A stretch of DNA of 64,000 nucleotides from Paraburkholderia sp. BL9I2N2 (GTDB lineage: Bacteria; Pseudomonadota; Gammaproteobacteria; Burkholderiales; Burkholderiaceae), in NCBI RefSeq assembly GCF_004339745.1, contig NZ_SMGP01000004.1, positions 372,001-436,000 of the forward strand. The letters run 5' to 3'. Of this stretch, positions 1 to 9,250 are shown one piece after another. The notes under the pieces are model-generated. The model saw nothing but the letters and a program-made list of their open reading frames with translations. It made no database searches and was not told the DNA's origin. The position numbers and the translations under genes are program-made. The first letter of the stretch is position 1. Every line of letters starts with the position of its first letter.

Positions 1-573
1 CATGAATTCAACGCATCGACGTTCACCGGCCGCGTGATCGCGGGCACGGGATCGGACATCTATTCGGCGATCACCGGCGCGATCGGCGCGCTGCGCGGGC
101 CGAAGCACGGCGGCGCCAACGAAGTCGCATTCGAGATCCAGTCGCGCTACCAGACGCCGGATGAAGCCGAAGCGGACATCAGAAAGCGCGTCGAGAACAA
201 GGAAGTGGTGATCGGTTTCGGCCACCCGGTGTACACGATCTCCGACCCGCGCAACAAGGTCATCAAGGAAATCGCGAAGAAGCTCTCGAAGGAAGCGGGC
301 AACAGCAAGCTGTTCAATATCGCCGAGCGGCTGGAGTCGGTGATGTGGGACGCAAAGAAGATGTTCCCGAATCTGGACTGGTTCAGCGCGGTCTCGTATC
401 ACATGATGGGCGTGCCCACGGCCATGTTCACGCCGCTCTTCGTGATCTCGCGCACGGCCGGCTGGAGCGCGCACATCATCGAGCAGCGCGTCGACAACAA
501 GATCATCCGTCCGAGCGCGAATTACACCGGACCTGACGACCTGCCGTTCGTGCCGCTCGCGAAGCGCGTTTGA
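1..573 (+). CDS. prpC: 2-methylcitrate synthase, C-terminal part (cut by window edge)
   Basis: Condenses propionyl-CoA with oxaloacetate to 2-methylcitrate, the entry step of the methylcitrate cycle. The frame is open from base 1, so the start lies upstream of the window; about 190 C-terminal residues are present. Citrate-synthase hallmarks are visible: GPKHGGANE with the active-site His, the GFGHPVY stretch, and near the end RTAGWSAHIIEQ followed by RPSANYTGP, typical of methylcitrate synthases. acnD and prpF follow in the same direction, the usual prp order. The 306-bp gap to acnD leaves it open whether all three share one transcript. Confidence 0.95.
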   Translation, partial: HEFNASTFTGRVIAGTGSDIYSAITGAIGALRGPKHGGANEVAFEIQSRYQTPDEAEADIRKRVENKEVVIGFGHPVYTISDPRNKVIKEIAKKLSKEAGNSKLFNIAERLESVMWDAKKMFPNLDWFSAVSYHMMGVPTAMFTPLFVISRTAGWSAHIIEQRVDNKIIRPSANYTGPDDLPFVPLAKRV

Positions 574-879
574 GGGTGCCTTTTATCGAAGTCGGGTGCG
601 TGAGCGCGTAGCCGCGCGAATGCAAGCGTTTCTCCTCCATTGCGTCTTAAGAGCGCGGCGCAATGAAGTTGGGCCTTGGCTCGCTGAAACCCCGGGCCGA
701 GGCCGTTTTTTGCGGCGCATTCACGTGGCCGCGCGCAAACCCGACCGGCACGCCGCCGCAAGCTAAACTACACGTACTGCCTGACTGGCCCGCCAGGGAG
801 ACGCGATTAAAAAAGGGGCCGCCGACGTGATCGGCCGCCGCCATCGTCCCCGGATCATTACTGTTTTGTCCCCTACGCC
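574..879. other. prpC-acnD intergenic region
   Basis: 306 bases without a supported gene. Open frames here on the minus strand are shadows running in from acnD. I see no clear terminator or promoter boxes. Confidence 0.6.
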
Positions 880-3477
880 ATGAATACTGCAAACCGCAAA
901 CGCCTTCCCGGCACCCAGCTCGATTTCTTCGACACGCGCGCCGCGGTCGACGCGATCCAGCCCGGCGCTTACGACAAACTGCCGTACACGTCGCGCGTGC
1001 TGGCCGAAAACCTCGTGCGCCGTTGCGATCCGGTCACGTTGAACGCGTCGCTCAGGCAGATCATCGAACGCAAGCGCGAACTGGATTTTCCGTGGTTCCC
1101 GGCGCGCGTGGTGTGTCATGACATTCTCGGCCAGACCGCTCTGGTCGACCTTGCTGGCCTGCGCGACGCGATTGCCGCGCAAGGCGGCGATCCGGCGATG
1201 GTCAATCCGGTGGTGCCGACACAACTCGTGGTGGACCATTCGCTCGCCGTCGAGTGCGGTGGTTTCGATCCGGACGCGTTTGCGAAGAACCGCGCGATCG
1301 AAGACCGCCGTAACGAAGACCGCTTCGACTTCATCAACTGGGCCAAGCGCGCGTTCAAGAACGTCGACGTGATTCCGCCGGGCAACGGCATCCTGCACCA
1401 GATCAACCTGGAGCGCATGAGCCCGGTCGTGCAGGTGAAAGACGGCGTCGCGTTTCCCGATACGCTGGTCGGCACCGACTCGCATACGCCGATGGTGGAC
1501 GCGCTCGGCGTGATCGCGATCGGCGTGGGCGGGCTCGAAGCGGAAAGCGTGATGCTGGGCCGCGCGTCGTATATGCGCCTGCCGGATATCGTCGGCGTGG
1601 AACTGACGGGCAAGCCGGCTGAAGGCATCACGGCGACCGACGTCGTGCTCTCGCTGACCGAATTCCTGCGCAAGGAAAAAGTGGTCGGCGCGTACCTCGA
1701 GTTTTTCGGCGCGGGCACGGCCAAGCTGACGCTCGGCGACCGCGCGACCATCGCCAACATGGCGCCCGAATTCGGCGCCACGGCCGCGATGTTCTACATC
1801 GACGAACAGACCATCAAGTATCTGAAGCTCACCGGCCGCGACGACGAACTCGTCAAGCTGGTGGAAACCTACGCGAAGGAAACCGGCCTGTGGGCCGACA
1901 GCCTCGCGCAGGCCGAATACGAACGCGTGCTGAAGTTCGATCTGTCGACGGTGGTGCGCACGCTCGCCGGTCCGTCGAACCCGCATCGCCGGTTGCCGGT
2001 GTCGGAACTGGCGGCGCGCGGCATCAGCGGCAAGGTGGAGAACGAGCCGGGCCTGATGCCGGATGGCGCGGTGATCATCGCCGCGATCACGAGCTGCACG
2101 AACACCAACAATCCGCGCAACATGATCGCCGCGGGTTTGCTCGCGCGTAACGCGAACCGGCGCGGACTGACTCGCAAGCCGTGGGCGAAGACCTCGCTCG
2201 CGCCGGGCTCGAAGGCGGTTACGTTGTATCTCGAAGAAGCCGGGCTGCTGCCCGAGCTGGAGCAACTGGGCTTCGGCGTGGTCGCGTATGCGTGCACGTC
2301 GTGTAACGGCATGTCTGGTGCGCTGGATCCGGTGATCCAGAAAGAGATCGTGGAGCGTGATCTGTATGCGACCGCCGTGCTGTCGGGCAACCGCAACTTC
2401 GACGGCCGTATCCATCCGTACGCGAAGCAGGCTTTCCTCGCGTCGCCGCCGCTGGTGGTGGCGTATGCGATTGCGGGCACGATCCGTTTCGACATCGAGA
2501 AGGACGTGCTCGGTATCGATGCCGACGGCCATGCGGTCACGCTGAAAGACATCTGGCCTTCGGATGCGGAGATCGATGCGATCGTCGCGTCGAGCGTGAA
2601 GCCGGAGCAATTCCGCAAGGTGTACGAGCCGATGTTCGCAGTTTCTGTCGACACGGGCGAGAAAGCCAATCCGCTCTACGACTGGCGCCCGATGAGCACG
2701 TACATTCGCCGTCCGCCGTATTGGGAAGGTGCGCTCGCGGGCGAGCGCTCGCTCAAGGGCATGCGTCCGCTCGCCGTGCTCGGCGACAACATCACGACCG
2801 ATCACCTGTCGCCGTCCAACGCGATTCTGGCGGACAGCGCCTCGGGCGAATATCTGGCGAAGATGGGCTTGCCGGAAGAGGACTTCAATTCCTACGCGAC
2901 GCACCGTGGCGATCACCTGACAGCGCAGCGCGCCACCTTTGCGAACCCGACGCTGAAGAACGAGATGGTGCTCGAAGACGGCAAGGTGAAGGCGGGTTCG
3001 CTGGCGCGTATCGAGCCCGAAGGCAAGGTCACGCGCATGTGGGAAGCCATCGAAACCTACATGGAGCGCAAGCAGCCGCTGATCGTGATTGCCGGCGCCG
3101 ACTATGGGCAGGGTTCGTCGCGTGACTGGGCGGCGAAGGGCGTGCGTCTTGCCGGCGCGGAAGCGATCGTCGCCGAAGGGTTCGAGCGGATTCACCGCAC
3201 GAATCTGGTAGGCATGGGCGTGCTGCCGCTGGAGTTCAAGCCGGGTGTGAACCGGCTCACGCTGGCAATCGACGGCACGGAAACCTTCGACGTGGTCGGC
3301 GAGCGCAAGCCGCGCGCGGACCTCACACTGGTGATCCAGCGCAAGAACGGCGAGCGGGTCGAGGTGCCGGTGACGTGCCGGCTCGATACCGCCGAAGAGG
3401 TTTCCATCTACGAAGCCGGCGGTGTGCTGCAACGCTTTGCGCAGGACTTTCTCGAGTCGTCGAAGAAGGCGGCTTGA
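880..3477 (+). CDS. acnD: Fe/S-dependent 2-methylisocitrate dehydratase
   Basis: Aconitase-superfamily enzyme of 865 residues. It dehydrates 2-methylcitrate to the trans isomer of 2-methylaconitate, which PrpF must isomerise. The 4Fe-4S ligands are seen as Cys in TSCTNTNNPRNM (about residue 405) and the two Cys of ACTSCNGMSGA (about 471-474). The swivel-domain motif GADYGQGSSRDWAAKG lies near residue 740. Length fits the AcnD branch (about 865) rather than AcnA (about 900), and the adjacent prpF supports AcnD. The ATG at 880 gives the family N-terminus with its LDFFDTRAAV stretch. A very long antisense open frame covers the whole gene but is only a codon-bias shadow. Confidence 0.97.
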   Translation: MNTANRKRLPGTQLDFFDTRAAVDAIQPGAYDKLPYTSRVLAENLVRRCDPVTLNASLRQIIERKRELDFPWFPARVVCHDILGQTALVDLAGLRDAIAAQGGDPAMVNPVVPTQLVVDHSLAVECGGFDPDAFAKNRAIEDRRNEDRFDFINWAKRAFKNVDVIPPGNGILHQINLERMSPVVQVKDGVAFPDTLVGTDSHTPMVDALGVIAIGVGGLEAESVMLGRASYMRLPDIVGVELTGKPAEGITATDVVLSLTEFLRKEKVVGAYLEFFGAGTAKLTLGDRATIANMAPEFGATAAMFYIDEQTIKYLKLTGRDDELVKLVETYAKETGLWADSLAQAEYERVLKFDLSTVVRTLAGPSNPHRRLPVSELAARGISGKVENEPGLMPDGAVIIAAITSCTNTNNPRNMIAAGLLARNANRRGLTRKPWAKTSLAPGSKAVTLYLEEAGLLPELEQLGFGVVAYACTSCNGMSGALDPVIQKEIVERDLYATAVLSGNRNFDGRIHPYAKQAFLASPPLVVAYAIAGTIRFDIEKDVLGIDADGHAVTLKDIWPSDAEIDAIVASSVKPEQFRKVYEPMFAVSVDTGEKANPLYDWRPMSTYIRRPPYWEGALAGERSLKGMRPLAVLGDNITTDHLSPSNAILADSASGEYLAKMGLPEEDFNSYATHRGDHLTAQRATFANPTLKNEMVLEDGKVKAGSLARIEPEGKVTRMWEAIETYMERKQPLIVIAGADYGQGSSRDWAAKGVRLAGAEAIVAEGFERIHRTNLVGMGVLPLEFKPGVNRLTLAIDGTETFDVVGERKPRADLTLVIQRKNGERVEVPVTCRLDTAEEVSIYEAGGVLQRFAQDFLESSKKAA

Positions 3478-3587
3478 GGCTGGCTGGTTTTTAGATCGCT
3501 TCGCTCGATGCGACGAACGTTTTAACGCGGGACGGGTGATATGGCGCTATAGGCCGTGACACCCGCTCTCATCAGGACAGGACTTTC

Positions 3588-4775
3588 ATGGCCCACCAAC
3601 CCCAGATCAAGATTCCGGCCACCTACATGCGTGGCGGCACCAGCAAAGGCGTGTTCTTCCGCCTGCAAGACTTGCCCGAAGCGGCCCAGGTGCCCGGCGC
3701 CGCACGCGACGCGCTGCTGATGCGCGTGATCGGCAGCCCCGATCCGTATGGCAAGCAGATCGACGGCATGGGCGGCGCGACGTCGAGCACCAGCAAGACG
3801 GTGATCATCGCCAAAAGCAGCCGGCCCGATCACGATGTGGATTATCTGTTCGGCCAGGTGTCGATCGATAAGGCCTTCGTCGACTGGACCGGCAATTGCG
3901 GCAATCTCTCGGCCGCCGTCGGGCCGTTCGCGATCAGCGCGGGGCTTGTCGATCCGAGCCGGATTCCGCGTGACGGCGTGGCGACCGTGCGCATCTGGCA
4001 GGCGAACATCGGCAAGACGATCATCGGACACGTGCCGATGACCGATGGCGCCGTGCAGGAAACCGGCGACTTCGAACTCGACGGCGTGACGTTCCCGGCG
4101 GCGGAAGTGCAGCTCGAATTCATGGACCCCGCAGCGGAAGAAGAGGGCGCGGGCGGCTCGATGTTCCCGACTGGCAACCTGGTGGACGATCTGGAAGTGC
4201 CCGGCGTCGGCACGCTGAAGGCGACGATGATCAACGCGGGCATTCCGACCATCTTCGTCGACGCCGAGTCGATTGGCTACAAGGGCACGGAGTTGCAGGA
4301 CGCGATCAATAGCGACGACAAGGCGCTCGCGATGTTCGAGACGATCCGCGCGCACGGCGCGCTGCGCATGGGGCTGATCAAGCATCTCGACGAGATCGCG
4401 ACGCGCCAGCATACGCCGAAGGTCGCGTTCGTCGCGAAGCCGGCTGACTACGTGGCGTCGAGCGGCAAGCGCATCGGCGCGGGCGACGTCGATCTGCTGG
4501 TGCGGGCAATGTCGATGGGCAAGCTGCATCACGCGATGATGGGCACGGCGGCGGTCGCGATCGGCACGGCGGCGGCGATTTCGGGGACCCTCGTGAATCT
4601 CGCGGCGGGCGGCGGCGCGAAGGAGTCGGTGCGCTTCGGACATCCTTCGGGAACGCTGCGGGTCGGCGCCGAGGCGAGCGAAAGCGGCGGCGAGTGGACC
4701 GTGACGAAGGCCATCATGAGCCGCAGCGCGCGGGTGCTGATGGAAGGCTGGGTGCGGGTGCCGCAGGAAAGATGA
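3588..4775 (+). CDS. prpF: 2-methylaconitate cis-trans isomerase
   Basis: Converts trans-2-methylaconitate made by AcnD to the cis form that is rehydrated to methylisocitrate. The protein has 395 residues, normal for PrpF, and a diaminopimelate-epimerase-like fold is expected. The N-terminal PATYMRGGTSKGVFF and the FVDWTGNCGNLSAAVGPFAI segment, with the conserved Cys near residue 105, are hallmarks. It lies 110 bp after acnD in the same direction, completing the AcnD/PrpF version of the methylcitrate cycle. The ATG is preceded by a purine-rich GGACAGGAC stretch. Confidence 0.96.
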   Translation: MAHQPQIKIPATYMRGGTSKGVFFRLQDLPEAAQVPGAARDALLMRVIGSPDPYGKQIDGMGGATSSTSKTVIIAKSSRPDHDVDYLFGQVSIDKAFVDWTGNCGNLSAAVGPFAISAGLVDPSRIPRDGVATVRIWQANIGKTIIGHVPMTDGAVQETGDFELDGVTFPAAEVQLEFMDPAAEEEGAGGSMFPTGNLVDDLEVPGVGTLKATMINAGIPTIFVDAESIGYKGTELQDAINSDDKALAMFETIRAHGALRMGLIKHLDEIATRQHTPKVAFVAKPADYVASSGKRIGAGDVDLLVRAMSMGKLHHAMMGTAAVAIGTAAAISGTLVNLAAGGGAKESVRFGHPSGTLRVGAEASESGGEWTVTKAIMSRSARVLMEGWVRVPQER

Positions 4776-4806
4776 GGCGGCCGGCGCGAACGCGCCGATT
4801 CGCTTG

Positions 4807-6117
4807 TTAGTCTGTCGAAGGCCCGCTCGCCGCCGGTGGAGGTGACGCTCTCAGCGTGTCGATATGCGTCAACTCCGTCCGGCCGCCCTTGCTGGCAAAG
4901 GTGAAGACAGGGAAGTTGCGGCCGTGAAATTCCGGTCCCGCTTTTGACAGCATCTCTTCGAACTTCGGCTTGCTGTTCTGCCATGTCGTCCTGCCTGCCT
5001 GCCCCGACATGGGATCGAACATCAAGGCGGCGATACTGCCCGGCGCGATGCCGACCGTCTGAATCTCCGAATTTTCCAGCGAGCCGTGCTGCGCCTGATT
5101 GGATTTCAGCGTGCCGAGAAGGCCGCCTATCTGCTTCTTCCTGTCGTCCGGCGTGAGGGGTTTCATCGTATCTGTGATGCCGCCCGAGGAATGGTCTTTG
5201 TCATACACGCCGACCACGTGATTGCCGACCAGGTCGGGCATCGCGAGAACCGCACACGGACGGGCCATGGTGGACACGTTAGCGCCCATCTTGTAGTACT
5301 GCGGCTCGAGTTCCGCGTGGGCCAATGACCATTTGCGCAGGCCGCCGTGTCCGCCTGTTTTTGCCTGTTCGCGGGCAGCGTCGATCGAGACGTTGCAGTT
5401 GTGGAACTCGTGGTGCGCGTTCTTCATTTGCAGCGTACGGATCAACAGGCCGCTTGTCTTGAAGGCGTGCTGTATTTCCGCGGGCGTCTGGTCGTCGTGG
5501 TGAGCGGAGGCGACGTTTGCGGCCGCGCCGACGTTGCTCGTGGCCGAGGTCGGTCCAATCGCGTGCGTGGGCGCGACGCTGGAGACCTCGCTAGGCGCTG
5601 AGGTGCTCGAACTGGACGTCGAGGCGGATTGCACGTTTGCAGTAGATGCTTTGGCCAGGCGGAAAGAGGCCGGCGGGTCGTTGCGATTCGACACGGAGGG
5701 ACCGCTCACCGTCGCGTTCGATTCTTCTTCGTTGCGCGCCGGCGCCTCGCCCTCGTTCGTGCTGGATGTTCGAGCATTGCCGGAGTGGCCGGCCAGACTC
5801 GATGTCTTCACGGTCAGTCCCTGCGGCTTCGGTTTGATTGGCGGCGGCCCGGCCTTCGCGCTCGTGGCCGTGGATTGTCCCAGCGGCTGTTTGTTGCTCG
5901 CGCCGGACGTGAGCGCGAAGCTGGCCGATGGCGTGTGCGGCGTGACGGCTGCCGGCGAGCGCGTCGGCGGCTGCTTCAGTGCTTCGAACGCTGCGATCTT
6001 CGACGACACCGAGGGCTGCGCAGCACTCTCTTTCTTTTCCTCTTTGGGGGTGGTGGCCTGATTGCTCGTGCTGGCGAGGTTCGTTGTCGACTGCGTTTCG
6101 TGTGTGCGCGTGAACAT
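4807..6117 (-). CDS. Unknown 436-residue protein with long disordered N-terminus
   Basis: I do not recognise the family. Residues 1 to about 205 are low complexity, rich in Ser, Thr, Ala and Pro with polar repeats such as SASTSSSSTSAPSE, and no signal peptide is evident. Residues 210-420 look like a folded domain, with HHEFHNCNVSIDAAREQAK, MARPCAVLAMPDLVGNHVVG and a C-terminal NFPVFTFASKGGRTELTH. A GGGAG ribosome site sits before the ATG. The gene converges on prpF and stands alone. A disordered Ser-rich leader ahead of a compact domain resembles type III secreted effectors, but no secretion gene is in the window, so that role is only a guess. Confidence 0.75.
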   Translation of the reverse strand: MFTRTHETQSTTNLASTSNQATTPKEEKKESAAQPSVSSKIAAFEALKQPPTRSPAAVTPHTPSASFALTSGASNKQPLGQSTATSAKAGPPPIKPKPQGLTVKTSSLAGHSGNARTSSTNEGEAPARNEEESNATVSGPSVSNRNDPPASFRLAKASTANVQSASTSSSSTSAPSEVSSVAPTHAIGPTSATSNVGAAANVASAHHDDQTPAEIQHAFKTSGLLIRTLQMKNAHHEFHNCNVSIDAAREQAKTGGHGGLRKWSLAHAELEPQYYKMGANVSTMARPCAVLAMPDLVGNHVVGVYDKDHSSGGITDTMKPLTPDDRKKQIGGLLGTLKSNQAQHGSLENSEIQTVGIAPGSIAALMFDPMSGQAGRTTWQNSKPKFEEMLSKAGPEFHGRNFPVFTFASKGGRTELTHIDTLRASPPPAASGPSTD

Positions 6118-6214
6118 GTGGTTCTCCCATCTATCCGGGAGCCATCATGCGCGCAACGTCACGGGTGCTTTGTCGCGCTTGCGCAGGCGTGTCCAGTAAG
6201 ACGAAGCGGGCCGT

Positions 6215-6440
6215 TCACGTCATGAGCCGGGGTAACGCATCGACCAATGCGTCGACCGCCAGACGCACCTTGTGCGGCAAGTGAGGTGTTTGCAGCCAGA
6301 GCGCGTACGCGTCGTAGAGAAACGCCGGCTGATCCGGCAGCACTTGCACGAGCTCGCCCGCCTGGATGCGCTCGCGCACCAGCCAGGAGGGGAGCCACGC
6401 CAGACCCATGCCCGTGGTCGCGGCGTCGGCGATTGTGTCG
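6215..6440 (-). pseudogene. LysR-type regulator remnant, C-terminal end only
   Basis: About 70 residues matching the end of a LysR effector-binding domain: ADAATTGMGLAWLPSWLVRE, then AGELVQVLPDQP and a closing DALVDALPRLMT. The N-terminal HTH and most of the binding domain are missing. Upstream the frame runs into sequence that reads properly only on the other strand as an alcohol dehydrogenase, so the gene was truncated by a deletion near 6440. It cannot bind DNA as it stands. Confidence 0.75.
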
Positions 6441-6815
6441 ATGAGAGACGTTGCCGGGCCAAACGGCGTGAGGGTGGTGCTCGATCCAATCGGCGGTCCG
6501 ATATTCGAGCCGCTCACGGCAGCGATGTCTCGCGGCGGCACGCTCATTGAATTCGGCGGACTGAGCGACGAGCCGACGCCGTTCCCGTTGTTCACCGTGC
6601 TGAGCAAGTCACTCACGCTGCGCGGCTACCTTGTGCACGAGATCCTGACCGATCCGGCGCGCCTTGCCGCCGCCAAGGCGTTCATTCTCGATGGACTCGC
6701 GGCGGGGTTGCTGAAGCCGGTCATTGCCGCCACATTTCCGTTTGAGCGCATCGTCGACGCACATCGTTTTCTGGAGTCGAACGAACAATTGGGCAAGATC
6801 GTCGTGACGGTTTGA
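6440..6815 (+). pseudogene. Zinc-type alcohol dehydrogenase/quinone reductase remnant, C-terminal half
   Basis: About 120 residues of the nucleotide-binding domain and tail of an MDR oxidoreductase: GVRVVLDPIGGPIFEPL, GGTLIEFGGLSD, then FPFERIVDAHRFLESNEQ and LGKIVVTV. The catalytic N-terminal half is gone. The frame opens inside the LysR remnant on the opposite strand, so a single deletion joined the two partial genes. Expression is unlikely because no promoter or start belongs to it. Confidence 0.75.
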
Positions 6816-6857
6816 CGAGCGGCGCGAACGCAAACGGTCACGCGATCTTGCGGACAT

Positions 6858-6886
6858 CCGGCTTCGTCCGGAAAGGACGAAGCCGG
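6858..6886. repeat. Perfect 12-bp inverted repeat
   Basis: CCGGCTTCGTCC and its exact complement flank a 5-base loop. On the plus strand the stem is followed by GAAAAAAT rather than T, so it is not a standard intrinsic terminator for either strand. It lies between the dehydrogenase remnant and the minus-strand genes and may still end transcripts. Confidence 0.55.
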
Positions 6887-6917
6887 GAAAAAATCGGGTT
6901 TGATGCAGCGGGGACGC

Positions 6918-7094
6918 CTAAGACATCAGCCCGAAGCTGGCGAGCACGAACCGAAGACCGAAAAAGCAAACGGACGAAAACAGCGGCAGGCCGAAAGCTA
7001 GCGACATACACCGCAAGCCGACGACGCTGGCCTTTGGCCATCGATTGAAAAAGTAGACAGCCGCGCCGGCCAGTACGCGGCCGACCCCGTTCAT
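6918..7094 (-). CDS. Small membrane protein, translationally coupled to the methyltransferase
   Basis: A 58-residue frame whose ATG overlaps the stop of the upstream methyltransferase gene (ATGA), typical of coupled translation. The sequence is hydrophobic with one or two possible membrane segments (about residues 7-17 and 27-55, the latter including LAFGLPLFSSVCFFGLRFVL). I know no function. It could be a remnant, but the overlap and hydrophobic composition favour a real gene. Confidence 0.45.
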   Translation of the reverse strand: MNGVGRVLAGAAVYFFNRWPKASVVGLRCMSLAFGLPLFSSVCFFGLRFVLASFGLMS

Positions 7095-7927
7095 TGCCGC
7101 ACCATCACGATCTCGAGATACTCGCTGGGCAGCACGAGTGTCCCGTCGCCGGAACGGTTGCGGCTTTCCATCAGCGTCATGAGATCGCGCTGGAAGGCCG
7201 CTTGCCGTTCGTCGTCCATCGCGGCGAATGCCTTGTTGATGGGGCCGTAGTAAGTCCGGAATACCTCGAGCCAATGCGCGGGCGAGCGGTAACGGAACAT
7301 GAATTCGCGGCTCGTTACGGCGACACTCCGCACATTCCCGTGAAAGAGTTCGTCGAGCCGCGCCCTGGTGCCCCACAATGCCGGCGACTTGAGGCCGGGC
7401 GGCAGAGGCAGGTATTTGCCGATCGTCTTGAACACCTGGCCGATGAAGCTATCGGGCGTCCAATTCGCGAGGCCGATCTTGCCGCCGGGTTTGCACACGC
7501 GCGCCAGCTCGCTTGCCGCCTTCTCCTGATTGGGCGTGAACATGACGCCGAAGGTCGACATGACGACATCGAAGGTGGCGTCCGCGTAGGGCAGCGCTTC
7601 GGCGTCGGCTTCGCGGAACTGCACCGTTGTCAGACCTTCCGCTCGCGCACGAGCCTGACCCGCGTCGAGCAGCGAGGCCACGTAGTCGGTCGAATCGACA
7701 TCGCACCAGCGGCGCGCGGCGGCGAGCGTGCCGTTGCCGTTGCCGGCCGCGACATCGAGCACGCGGCTGCCGGCGCGTAGATCGAGTGCCTCGCACAAAT
7801 TTTCTCCGACGATCTGCAACGTCGTGCCGACGACGGCGTAATTGCCCGTTTCCCACGCGGCGTGCTGGCGCGCTTTGACGTCAGCGAATTCGGAGGTGTG
7901 TGATGAAGAAGAATGAACTTCAGACAT
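7091..7927 (-). CDS. Class I SAM-dependent methyltransferase (UbiE/COQ5-like)
   Basis: 278 residues with the Rossmann methyltransferase fold. Motif I is SRVLDVAAGNGNGTLAAA (residues about 54-71), motif II is around the READAEALPYADATFDVV segment, and motif III is ARVCKPGGKIGLANW. This is the UbiE/Methyltransf_11 type acting on small molecules; the substrate cannot be told. It is divergent from the AraC-family gene at 8156 across a 228-bp shared promoter region, so that regulator may control it. Confidence 0.88.
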   Translation of the reverse strand: MSEVHSSSSHTSEFADVKARQHAAWETGNYAVVGTTLQIVGENLCEALDLRAGSRVLDVAAGNGNGTLAAARRWCDVDSTDYVASLLDAGQARARAEGLTTVQFREADAEALPYADATFDVVMSTFGVMFTPNQEKAASELARVCKPGGKIGLANWTPDSFIGQVFKTIGKYLPLPPGLKSPALWGTRARLDELFHGNVRSVAVTSREFMFRYRSPAHWLEVFRTYYGPINKAFAAMDDERQAAFQRDLMTLMESRNRSGDGTLVLPSEYLEIVMVRQ

Positions 7928-8155
7928 GGGGATGCTCCAGAGAAAAATTTGTGCGATGCACGTTAGTGTTATTGCGCCAGGACTTATGAATTCATGTGGT
8001 GCCTCCTTAATTGACGTTAAGTATTCGATTCATTCAAGATTCCTTAGCATTGTTGTAAGGAATTCGCATGGATGCTAGTATCAGTGCGGCTGTCGAATCG
8101 ATGAATGACCAGGCGTCCAGATCTTTTGTGCAGGACGCCGAAGTTCCTGGAAACA

Positions 8156-9205
8156 ATGATGGATGCGCTCTCCGACGTCCTCCGCCTGGTTCGCCTTGGT
8201 GGTGCGGTGTATCTAAACGGCGACTTCACTGCACCCTGGTGTTTGTACGGCCAGGCGAACGCAGCGTTGTGCGGCAGTTTCCTTCCTCCCGCGGAACGTA
8301 TCGTCTCCTACCACCTGATCACCGAGGGCGGCTGCTGGGCCGCGCTCCCGGACGACCCTGAATCCGCTATTTACGTCGCTGCCGGCGAACTGCTCGTCGT
8401 GCCGCAAGGCGAAGCGCATCTGCTCGGCAGTTCGCTCGACATTACGCCCGGACCCACCGGCGAATTGCTCGAGAGTCAGCTGCGGAATTCACCGGGACAG
8501 TTGATGGCGCTTCGCTACGGCGGTGGTGGAGAGCGCACGCGTCTGGTGTGCGGCTTTCTCGCGTGCGACGACACGTTGAGCAACCCGGTGCTGTCCGCGC
8601 TGCCGCGCATCTTCAAGGTCGACATGCGCAACGACCCGCAGTCCGCGTGGCTCGAATCGTCGTTACGGTTCGCGGCGGCCGAGGCGGCGGAATGGCGCGT
8701 AGGCAGCGCGATCGTTCTCGCGCGTCTATCGGAACTGCTTTTCGTGGAGGCGGTGCGGCGTTGCATCGATGCGCTGCCGTCCGATCGGAAAGGCTGGCTG
8801 GCGGGCGTGGGGGATCGGTTTGTCGGTCGTGCGCTCGCGCTGATGCATGCGCAGCCGGCGCATGGTTGGACAGTCGACGAGCTGGCGCGCAAAGCGGGCT
8901 TGTCCCGGTCCGCGCTGGCGCAGCGATTTACGCAGTTGCTCGGTCAGCCGCCTATGCAGTATCTCGCGCATTGGCGTTTGCAGATCGCCGCGCAGGAGTT
9001 GCGTGGCGGGACGAAGTCGCTGGCGGCGGTGGCGGATCAGGTAGGGTACGAGTCGGAGGCGGCGTTCAATCGGGCTTTCAAGCGGGAGTTCGGGATGCCG
9101 CCGGCGGGGTGGCGGCGGAGCCGGGGTGAGATGGCTGGTGTTTCTGCTGCTGCCGTTGCGGCGGCAGGCGGCGTGGACGGTGCGTTCGATGAAAGAGGTG
9201 CTTAG
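8156..9205 (+). CDS. AraC-family transcriptional regulator with cupin sensor domain
   Basis: About 349 residues. The N-terminal half is a cupin-type effector domain (LRLVRLGGAVYLNGDFTAPW near the start, then AGELLVVPQGEAHLLG). The C-terminal 100 residues are the double HTH: ELARKAGLSRSALAQRFTQL and VADQVGYESEAAFNRAFKRE. The frame opens at 8105, but the family N-terminus begins at the tandem ATGs at 8156/8159, which I take as the start. It is divergent from the methyltransferase gene. Confidence 0.88.
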   Translation: MMDALSDVLRLVRLGGAVYLNGDFTAPWCLYGQANAALCGSFLPPAERIVSYHLITEGGCWAALPDDPESAIYVAAGELLVVPQGEAHLLGSSLDITPGPTGELLESQLRNSPGQLMALRYGGGGERTRLVCGFLACDDTLSNPVLSALPRIFKVDMRNDPQSAWLESSLRFAAAEAAEWRVGSAIVLARLSELLFVEAVRRCIDALPSDRKGWLAGVGDRFVGRALALMHAQPAHGWTVDELARKAGLSRSALAQRFTQLLGQPPMQYLAHWRLQIAAQELRGGTKSLAAVADQVGYESEAAFNRAFKREFGMPPAGWRRSRGEMAGVSAAAVAAAGGVDGAFDERGA

Positions 9206-9250
9206 ACGCCACGGCCGTGTAGGCGAAGCGGCATGAATCTGAAATTAGCG

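Noticed and set aside
763..3432. 889-residue open frame antisense to acnD
   Set aside because: acnD is a certain gene on the other strand; the antisense protein is Arg/His/Ala-rich without domains, as expected from GC-rich third-position bias.
6858..6886. Intrinsic terminator call for the 12-bp inverted repeat
   Set aside because: No T-run follows the stem on either strand, so it is listed only as an inverted repeat.
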